NCBI GenBank assembly: GCA_020725105.1
Contig: DYFQ01000008.1
Span: 22,794 to 84,771 of the forward strand
Reading direction: 5' to 3'
Source of the DNA: Symbiobacterium thermophilum
GTDB lineage: Bacteria; Bacillota; Sulfobacillia; DYFQ01
DNA: 61,978 nucleotides
The first letter of the stretch is position 1. Each line of letters begins with the position of its first letter. A program made the position numbers and the translations under genes. Below are positions 56,690 to 61,978 of the stretch, piece by piece. Below the pieces are notes generated by a model. It was not told where the DNA came from and did no database searches. It saw only the letters and a program-made list of their open reading frames with translations.

Positions 56690-58273
56690 ATGGGAAGCTG
56701 GCGTTCCCGGAGGGGCGCGGCTGCGCTGGCGGTCGTGATCGCGGCTCTCGTGCTGGTCGCGGGCTGCGCCCCCAGGGCCCAGGAGCCGGCCGCGCCAGGG
56801 CAGCCCGGGCCTCCGGAACCCAAGGTCCTCACCATCGTCACGGGGACCGACATCGAGAGCCTTGACGTGCACGTGGTCACGTCCTCACCGTCGTTCTCGG
56901 TCCTGGAGCACATCTTCGAGAGCCTCTTTTACATCAACCCCGAGGGCAAGATCCAGCCGCTCCTGGCGGAGTCCTTCACGGTGGAGCCCGAGGGCAACGT
57001 CTACACGATCAAGCTCAGGCGGGGCATCAGTTTCACCGACGGCACGCCTTTTGACGCCGAGGCGGTCAAGCTCAACTTCGAGCGGGTGCTGAACCCCGAG
57101 AACAAGGCCGCCTTCCGGAACCTGATCAACACGGTGACCGATATCCGGGTGGTGGACTCCCATACCATCCAGCTGGTGACGGAGAAGCCGTTCGGTCCCA
57201 TGCTGACTCACCTGACCCACCAGGGTCTGGCCATCATCAGCCCGGCCGTGCTGCGGCAGGGCCCCGAGGCCATCGCCCGTAACCCGGTGGGAACCGGGCC
57301 GTTTGTGTTCAAGGAATGGCGGCAGGGCGAGTACGTGAGCCTGGTCAAGAACGACAACTACTGGGGTGACAAGGCCAAGCTCGACGAGGTCGTCTTCAAG
57401 GTGGTCAAGGAGGACGGCGCCCGGCTGGTGGAGATCGAGGCCGGCACGGCCGACGTGGCGGTCCGGGTGCCGCCCACCGAGGCGACCCGGCTGCGGGCCA
57501 GCCCCAACATCGTGGTGGACACCACGCCCGGCCTGCGGACCATCTACGTCTACTTCAACGTGACCAAGAAGCCGTTTGACGACGTCAGGGTCCGGCAGGC
57601 CTTCAACTACGCCGTTGACAAAGAGGCCATCGTGAAGAACCTGCTCCTGGGCGCCGCCCGGGTCTCCGACGCGCCCATCGCCCCGCCGGTCTTCGGCTAC
57701 TCGGCCCAGACGCCCTACAGGCGGGACGTGGAGAAGGCCAGACAGTTGTTGAAGGAGGCGGGCTACGAGTCCGGGCTGCGGGTCGTCTTCCACCACCCGA
57801 CCGGCCGGTACGTGCAGGACGCGCGGATCGCCGACGCCATCCGGGCGCAACTGGCCGAGGTCGGGGTGACGGCGGAACTCAAGACCCTGGAGTGGGCGCA
57901 GTACCTGGACTTCATCCGCAAGCCCCTGGACCAGAACGAAGTTCAGATGGCGCTCCTGGGCTGGGGCACGGTGACCATGGACGCCGACTACGGGCTGCAC
58001 GCGCTGTTCCACTCCGGCCAGTGGGCACCCTCATTCAACCTGGGCTTTTACAAGAACGAGCAGGTTGACCAACTGCTGGCGGAGGCCCGGAACGTGGCGG
58101 AGGCCAACCGGCGCCTCCAGCTGTACGCCGAGGCCCAGAAGCTCATCTGGGAGGACGCGCCGTGGCTGTTCCTCCACAGCGAGGTGCAGTTGACGGGCAT
58201 CCGCAAGAACGTCAAGGGCTTCGTGGTGCACCCGACCGAGCGGCTCATCGCCAGGTGGGCCGACAAGGAGTGA
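56690..58273 (+). CDS. Peptide/nickel-type ABC transporter substrate-binding lipoprotein
   Basis: A 527-residue SBP family 5 protein. ATG 56690 lies nine bases after AAAGGAGGA; ATG 56681 touches it. The signal peptide (GAAALAVVIAALVLVAGC) ends in lipobox LVAGC, so the mature protein is lipid-anchored. Family segments are SFTVEPEGNVYTIKLRRGIS, FTDGTPFDAEAVKLNFER, NPVGTGPFVFKEW and VRQAFNYAVDKEAIVKNLLL. A CGGTTTG/CAAACCG hairpin just before the Shine-Dalgarno (about 56650-56672) may influence translation. It partners with the two permeases downstream; the ATPases are not in the window. Confidence 0.93.
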   Translation: MGSWRSRRGAAALAVVIAALVLVAGCAPRAQEPAAPGQPGPPEPKVLTIVTGTDIESLDVHVVTSSPSFSVLEHIFESLFYINPEGKIQPLLAESFTVEPEGNVYTIKLRRGISFTDGTPFDAEAVKLNFERVLNPENKAAFRNLINTVTDIRVVDSHTIQLVTEKPFGPMLTHLTHQGLAIISPAVLRQGPEAIARNPVGTGPFVFKEWRQGEYVSLVKNDNYWGDKAKLDEVVFKVVKEDGARLVEIEAGTADVAVRVPPTEATRLRASPNIVVDTTPGLRTIYVYFNVTKKPFDDVRVRQAFNYAVDKEAIVKNLLLGAARVSDAPIAPPVFGYSAQTPYRRDVEKARQLLKEAGYESGLRVVFHHPTGRYVQDARIADAIRAQLAEVGVTAELKTLEWAQYLDFIRKPLDQNEVQMALLGWGTVTMDADYGLHALFHSGQWAPSFNLGFYKNEQVDQLLAEARNVAEANRRLQLYAEAQKLIWEDAPWLFLHSEVQLTGIRKNVKGFVVHPTERLIARWADKE

Positions 58274-58314
58274 CCCGAACCTCCCTGGCGTTCAGGACAA
58301 TGTGAGACGGCAGA

Positions 58315-58360
58315 ACGGGGGCGGGGCGGCCCCGTCCCGCCCCCGGCCGCCTTGTTTTGA
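58315..58360 (+). terminator. Strong hairpin between the binding-protein gene and the permease genes
   Basis: GGGGGCGGG and CCCGCCCCC pair around a GCGGCCCCGT-type loop (about 58317-58345), followed by CTTGTTTT. The T-run is interrupted, so it likely acts as a partial terminator or 3'-end block, raising binding-protein mRNA over permease mRNA as in many SBP operons. Confidence 0.5.
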
Positions 58361-58372
58361 CGAGGGGAAAAC

Positions 58373-59317
58373 TTGCTGAGTTACATTGCTCGCCGCCTGA
58401 TGCTGGTCGTGCCGACGCTGATCGGGGCATCGTTCCTGGTCTTCGCGGCGGTGCGGATCATCCCCGGAGACCCGGCAACGGCGATTGCCGGGGAGCACGC
58501 CACGCCGGAGATGATCGAGCAGGTCAGGAAGGACCTGGGTCTCGACCAGCCCTTGTTCACCCAGTACGGCCGGTTCGTGCTGGCGGCGGTCCAAGGGGAC
58601 CTGGGCAAGTCGGTGCGCACCAAGCTGCCGGTGGCCGACGAGGTCTTCCGGCGGCTGCCCCGCACGCTGGAACTGGCCGTGTACAGTCTTCTCCTGGCGG
58701 CGGCGGTGGGCATCGCGGCCGGGGTGCTGTCGGCCACCCGGCCGTACTCGGTGGCGGACAATTCCAGCATGGTCCTGGCGCTGCTCGGGGTGTCGGTTCC
58801 CGTGTTCTGGCTCGGACTCATGCTGATGCTGGTCTTTGCGGTGGAGTTACCCAGGCTGCTGGGGCTGTCGGGACCCATCCTGCCGCCCACCGGCGCGGGC
58901 AGCTGGCGGCACCTGGTGATGCCCACGCTGACCCTGGCGGCCTATTCCACGGCCATCATCGCCCGGATGACCCGGTCGTCCATGCTGGAGGTGGTCCGGC
59001 GCGACTACATCCGGACCGCCCGGGCCAAAGGGCTCATGGAGCGTACGGTCATCTATCGCCACGCCCTGAAAAACGCCCTCATCCCGGTGGTTACGGTGGT
59101 GGGGCTTCAGTTCGGCGCGCTGCTGGGCGGAGCGGTGCTCACGGAGACGGTGTTCAGCTGGCCGGGGGTGGGGCGGTTTCTCGTCGAGGCCATCGGTTAC
59201 CGGGACTACCCGGTGGTCCAGGGGACGGTGCTGGTGGTGGCCACCGGCTTCATTCTGGTGAACCTGGTGGTGGACCTGGTCTATGCCTTCCTCGACCCGC
59301 GCATCCGCTACACCTGA
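58373..59317 (+). CDS. DppB/OppB-type ABC permease
   Basis: A 314-residue permease from TTG 58373 with GAGGGGAAA upstream. It begins LLSYIARRLMLVVPTLIGAS, the usual DppB start, has six spans, and carries the EAA coupling loop as RTARAKGLMERTVIYRHALK and the end motif VDLVYAFLDPRIRY. It imports peptides or a related solute with the next gene. Confidence 0.94.
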   Translation: MLSYIARRLMLVVPTLIGASFLVFAAVRIIPGDPATAIAGEHATPEMIEQVRKDLGLDQPLFTQYGRFVLAAVQGDLGKSVRTKLPVADEVFRRLPRTLELAVYSLLLAAAVGIAAGVLSATRPYSVADNSSMVLALLGVSVPVFWLGLMLMLVFAVELPRLLGLSGPILPPTGAGSWRHLVMPTLTLAAYSTAIIARMTRSSMLEVVRRDYIRTARAKGLMERTVIYRHALKNALIPVVTVVGLQFGALLGGAVLTETVFSWPGVGRFLVEAIGYRDYPVVQGTVLVVATGFILVNLVVDLVYAFLDPRIRYT

Positions 59318-60221
59318 CGCCGGAGCGGTGGCCGCCGGCGGCGCGGCCGGGCACCGGTGGTGGGCCGTCGCACCGGTCCTGCGGTCACTGGGCGGCTTTG
59401 TCCGCCGCATCCGCCGCCGGCCGGCCGCCGTGTTCGGCCTGGCGGTGGTGGCCGTGTTCCTGCTTTTTGCCCTGGCCGCGCCGCTCCTGGCGCCCCACCA
59501 TCCCGACCGCCCCGACTTCACCCGGGCGCTGCAGGGTCCGTCGCGCGATCACTGGCTGGGCACCGACGAACTGGGACGGGACCTCCTCTCCCGGCTCATC
59601 TACGGGGCCCGCATCTCCATGCTGATCGGAGTCATCTCGGTGAGCATCGGCGTGGGTGCCGGCGTGCCCATGGGCCTGGTGTCGGGCTACTACGGCGGTT
59701 CCGTGGACAACCTCTTGATGCGGTTGACCGACATCATGCTGGCCTTCCCCAGCATCCTGCTGGCCATCCTGCTGGTGGCCATCCTGGGCGCCGGACTGAA
59801 CAACGCCATGATCGCCATCGGGGTGGTGTCGATCCCGGTCTACACCCGGTTGGTACGGGGGTCGGTCCTTGCCGTCAAGGAAGAGGACTTCGTGGCGGCG
59901 GCGCGGGCGGCCGGGGCGACGGACCCCAGGATTCTGCGGGCTCACGTGCTGCCCCAGTGCGTGGCGCCCATCCTGGTCCAGTCGACGTTGCAGGTGGCGG
60001 CGGCCATCCTGGCCGCGGCCGGGCTCGGCTTTCTGGGCCTGGGGGCGCCGCCCGACGTGCCGGAATGGGGCACCATGCTCTCCAAGGGCCGGACCTACGT
60101 CTTCTCCGCGCCACACGTGACCACGTTCCCGGGCCTGGCCGTCGTCCTGGTGGTGCTGGGCTTCAACCTCTTCGGCGACGGCCTCCGCGATGCCCTTGAC
60201 CCCAGACTGCGGGGGAGCTAG
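59283..60221 (+). CDS. DppC/OppC-type ABC permease
   Basis: A 312-residue permease from ATG 59283, overlapping dppB by 35 bases. After a roughly 40-residue Ala-rich N-terminus come a membrane helix (AVFGLAVVAVFLLFALAAPL) and the motif HWLGTDELGRDLLSRLIYGA. The EAA loop is AARAAGATDPRILRAHVLPQ and the end FNLFGDGLRDALDPRLRG. No ATPase genes follow, so the importer must recruit ATPases encoded elsewhere. Confidence 0.94.
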   Translation: MPSSTRASATPDAGAVAAGGAAGHRWWAVAPVLRSLGGFVRRIRRRPAAVFGLAVVAVFLLFALAAPLLAPHHPDRPDFTRALQGPSRDHWLGTDELGRDLLSRLIYGARISMLIGVISVSIGVGAGVPMGLVSGYYGGSVDNLLMRLTDIMLAFPSILLAILLVAILGAGLNNAMIAIGVVSIPVYTRLVRGSVLAVKEEDFVAAARAAGATDPRILRAHVLPQCVAPILVQSTLQVAAAILAAAGLGFLGLGAPPDVPEWGTMLSKGRTYVFSAPHVTTFPGLAVVLVVLGFNLFGDGLRDALDPRLRGS

Positions 60222-60308
60222 GGCCGGTCCCGGTCCTCAAGCCGGCCCCCGGCACCCTTGCGCCGCCCGCGGCACCCTGCCTTCCCCGTGCGGGAGCGAG
60301 GATCGATG

Positions 60309-60372
60309 GATTTCGACGCCGTTCACTATACTGGTAGCCACAGCCAGGAATCAATCGGCTCGCGTCGAAATC
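60309..60372. repeat. 11-bp perfect inverted repeat around a TATACT element
   Basis: GATTTCGACGC (60309-60319) and GCGTCGAAATC (60362-60372) are exact inverted copies 42 bases apart; GTTCAC (60321) and GTGAAC (60383) form a second, offset pair. TATACT (60327-60332) lies inside without a recognisable -35. It sits in the 216-base spacer before the small gene at 60438. Confidence 0.5.
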
Positions 60373-60437
60373 GTGCACCGATGTGAACGATCTGGCGGCC
60401 GCGGCACGGGAGCGGCCCGCCGAGAGGGAGGATCCCG

Positions 60438-60710
60438 GTGGCCGACGCCATGACGAAGCCGGCCGGGGGCAATCCAGCGAAGTCCGGCCGGGGCCCGGTG
60501 CCGTGGACGTTCTGGCTGCCCGCCGCCGACGCTCCGGGAGCAGGGTTCTACGGCCTGGACGTCGACTGGCTCGGCGAAGAGAGGGTGGCGCTGCTGGCCG
60601 AGTTACAGGGCCTGGTGGCCGAGATGGAGGCACGCCTGAACCGGGCTCGTCCGCCCGCCCCGAGTTCGACCACGGTTCCCCGGTCGGGCTCTCAGATTTC
60701 ATCCCCGTGA
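60438..60710 (+). CDS. Small hypothetical protein
   Basis: A 90-residue frame from GTG 60438 with GGGAGGA seven bases upstream. The middle, WTFWLPAADAPGAGFYGLDV followed by LLAELQGLVAEMEARLNRAR, looks like a short structured segment and an amphipathic helix; the last 20 residues are Ser/Pro-rich and may be a frameshifted tail. No family is recognised. The following 150 bases to the SDR gene hold a TTCCCGCCT/AGGCAGGGAA hairpin (about 60796-60816), possibly an IS605-type end, and nothing else seen. Confidence 0.45.
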   Translation: MADAMTKPAGGNPAKSGRGPVPWTFWLPAADAPGAGFYGLDVDWLGEERVALLAELQGLVAEMEARLNRARPPAPSSTTVPRSGSQISSP

Positions 60711-60868
60711 TCCCCAGCGTCATTGGCTTGGTTGATCCTCAGCCGGCGGCAAACAGCCAACACCACATTTCGCTCCGACCCGCCACGAAAGGTTCCCGCC
60801 TCCAGGCAGGGAATATCTAGCTCCGTGTCCCAGCCTTCAGTCACGCCGGCCGGAAGGGGAGGGGACCG

Positions 60869-61693
60869 TTGAAGGACCTGGTGGTCGTGCTGACCGGGGC
60901 CTCCAGCGGCATCGGACGAGCCGCGGCACTGGCCCTGGCCGCCGAGGGAGCAACGGTAATCGGGGTGGCCCGCCGGGCGGGCCTGCTGGAGGAAGTGGCC
61001 GGGGAGGCCGCCGGCGTGCCCGGGCGCATCGTGCCCATGGCGGCCGACGTCACCGAGGCGGAGCAGGCCCTGCAGGTCGCGGCGGCGGTGGAGGCCCGGT
61101 TCGGCCCGGCCGAGGTCCTGATCTACAGCGCCGGAGTGTATCACCCGGGTCCCGTGGCCGAAGCGGCCATGGAACGACTGGGGGAACTCGTCTCCGTCAA
61201 CCTTGCCGGAGCCTACTTCTGGAGCAGGGCCTTCTTGCCCGGGATGATCCGCCGGGGGCGGGGCCACCTCATCTTCGTGTCCTCGCTGGCGGGCAAGTTC
61301 CCGCTGGGGACCATCGCCCCTTACTGCGGCACCAAGAGCGGGCTGATCGCCTTCGCCAACGGCCTGCGGATGGAGGTCCGGCCGCTCGGCATCGCGGTGA
61401 CCACGGTGTGTCCCCGGGTGGTGGAGACCCCCCTCGTGGCCGGCCACCGGGATGATCTCGTTGCCCACCTCACCCGCGACTTCGGCGTCAGCCGGCCGGA
61501 GGCCACCGCCCGGCAGCTCGTGTGGGCCGTCCGCCACCGGCCGCGGGAGGTGGTGGACGCGGGCTGGGCGAAACCCGCCATGGCGCTGGCGTCGGCGTGG
61601 CCCGGCCTGGTGGACTGGTTTTACGCCTACAAGCGCTCTGCCTGGGCCAGACGGTCCGCATCCCGGTCTCGGCCAGGGGAAGACGGGGCCTAG
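60869..61693 (+). CDS. Short-chain dehydrogenase/reductase
   Basis: A 274-residue classical SDR from TTG 60869 behind GGGGAGGGGACC. The cofactor motif is LTGASSGIGRAAA (TGxxxGIG), the NAG-type motif appears as YSAGVYHPG, the catalytic Ser is in FVSSLAGKFP and the Tyr/Lys are in PYCGTKSG. The C-terminal extension (VDWFYAYKRSAWARR) is basic and may be membrane-associated. The substrate is unknown. Confidence 0.92.
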   Translation: MKDLVVVLTGASSGIGRAAALALAAEGATVIGVARRAGLLEEVAGEAAGVPGRIVPMAADVTEAEQALQVAAAVEARFGPAEVLIYSAGVYHPGPVAEAAMERLGELVSVNLAGAYFWSRAFLPGMIRRGRGHLIFVSSLAGKFPLGTIAPYCGTKSGLIAFANGLRMEVRPLGIAVTTVCPRVVETPLVAGHRDDLVAHLTRDFGVSRPEATARQLVWAVRHRPREVVDAGWAKPAMALASAWPGLVDWFYAYKRSAWARRSASRSRPGEDGA

Positions 61694-61731
61694 GAAGGCG
61701 CGGGCGGCGGAGGCAGCCGCCCCGGCGCTTC
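61694..61731. terminator. Bidirectional hairpin between convergent genes
   Basis: AAGGCGC pairs with GCGCTT and GGCGGC pairs with GCCGCC around GGAGGCA between the SDR stop and the convergent membrane gene. It is symmetric enough to serve both, but there is no long T-run. Confidence 0.4.
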
Positions 61732-61978
61732 AGTAGCCCATGTCCTTCAGCATCGCGTGGAGCCGCCTCATCACGGGCACGGCCGCCACGATGATGATCG
61801 CTTCGCTCAACAACACCGACAGCCACAGAGTTCCGAACGGGAGCCCGGTCAGAACGGTCAGCATGAGGGCGACCGCGGCTGCCGTCGTGACGGCATACAG
61901 CAACGCTCCGGCGTAGAGCAGCCGCGCGGCAACGATAGCGGCCAGCACGCCCCCACCAGAGTCCGTAAGCGGCATCCA
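61730..61978 (-). CDS. Small membrane protein, may extend beyond the window
   Basis: The frame runs from the window edge (first Met at 61975) to the stop at 61730, 81 residues in view. Two hydrophobic segments are visible (LLYAVTTAAAVALMLTVLTG and LWLSVLLSEAIIIVAAVPVM), followed by a short basic tail, RRLHAMLKDMGY. The N-terminus may be cut by the edge. No family is recognised. Confidence 0.55.
   Translation of the reverse strand, partial: WMPLTDSGGGVLAAIVAARLLYAGALLYAVTTAAAVALMLTVLTGLPFGTLWLSVLLSEAIIIVAAVPVMRRLHAMLKDMGY

Noticed and set aside
60327-60332. TATACT as a promoter of the 60438 gene
   Set aside because: No -35 at suitable spacing; listed only as part of the inverted repeat.
1-61978. 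tRNA, rRNA, CRISPR arrays, replication origin or prophage
   Set aside because: No cloverleaf with a T-loop consensus, no regularly spaced repeats, no DnaA-box cluster and no phage structural genes were seen by eye; a covariance search was not possible.

Overview
The window is about 62 kb of very GC-rich bacterial DNA with dense genes, short spacers and many GTG and TTG starts behind strong Shine-Dalgarno sequences. A sporulation-type sigma-H factor (55271-55918), CsoR/CopZ, a duplicated-ATPase ECF transporter and a PhoP/PhoR/PstB/PhoU set point to a high-GC, spore-forming Bacillota lineage of the Symbiobacterium/Thermaerobacter type. This placement is inferred, since no rRNA or tRNA gene was seen.

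Layout. (1) 1-9.9 kb: a molybdenum hydroxylase operon (FAD subunit cut by the window edge, [2Fe-2S] subunit, Mo subunit) with maturation genes (VWA/CoxE, MoxR AAA ATPase, XdhC, a MocA-like cytidylyltransferase), then AllH (DUF2877) and a PucR-type regulator. (2) 9.9-14.7 kb: phosphate control (PhoP, PhoR, PstB, PhoU), an arsenate reductase remnant and a membrane protein. (3) 14.8-20.3 kb: an ion-stress and RNA-switch zone with two fluoride riboswitches (one orphaned beside a gutted IS605 element, one driving a cation/proton antiporter and UspA), an M-box Mg2+ riboswitch in front of a decayed mgtE, and a dynamin-like GTPase operon. (4) 20.3-28 kb: AllG, FdrA/AllF, a cyclase-family hydrolase, an NCS2 purine permease, carbamate kinase and an enoyl-CoA hydratase. 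(5) 28.4-35.8 kb: cytochrome c, a second molybdenum hydroxylase (small, large, FAD order), a zincin, an M20 amidohydrolase and a creatininase-family amidohydrolase. (6) 35.9-38.7 kb: a SelW-like selenoprotein with an in-frame TGA, a CDGSH protein, an Fe-S protein, a 5'-truncated cysteine desulfurase and a HAD phosphatase. (7) 38.7-44.9 kb: two FtsX-like permeases, then an ABC-2 exporter behind a leader peptide carrying Arg-Leu-Arg. (8) 45-48.5 kb: paired thiolase-like proteins and paired DUF35 proteins. (9) 48.5-62 kb: copper regulation, an ECF transporter, a radical SAM enzyme, sigma-H, a methyltransferase, a dipeptide-type ABC importer and an SDR.

How the parts fit. The two molybdenum hydroxylases, the purine permease, PucR, and the four parts of the oxamate transcarbamoylase/carbamate kinase route (AllF, AllG, AllH, AllK-type kinase) suggest uptake and oxidation of purines and recovery of ATP from carbamoyl phosphate made from ureide-derived oxamate.

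A second theme is erosion. arsC, tnpB, mgtE, a nifS-like gene, copA and a ywiC-like gene survive only as ends, often with their regulatory RNA or operator intact. The most notable items are the unannotated selenoprotein with its SECIS-like hairpin, the macrolide-type stalling leader peptide, and the cluster of two fluoride switches and one Mg2+ switch.
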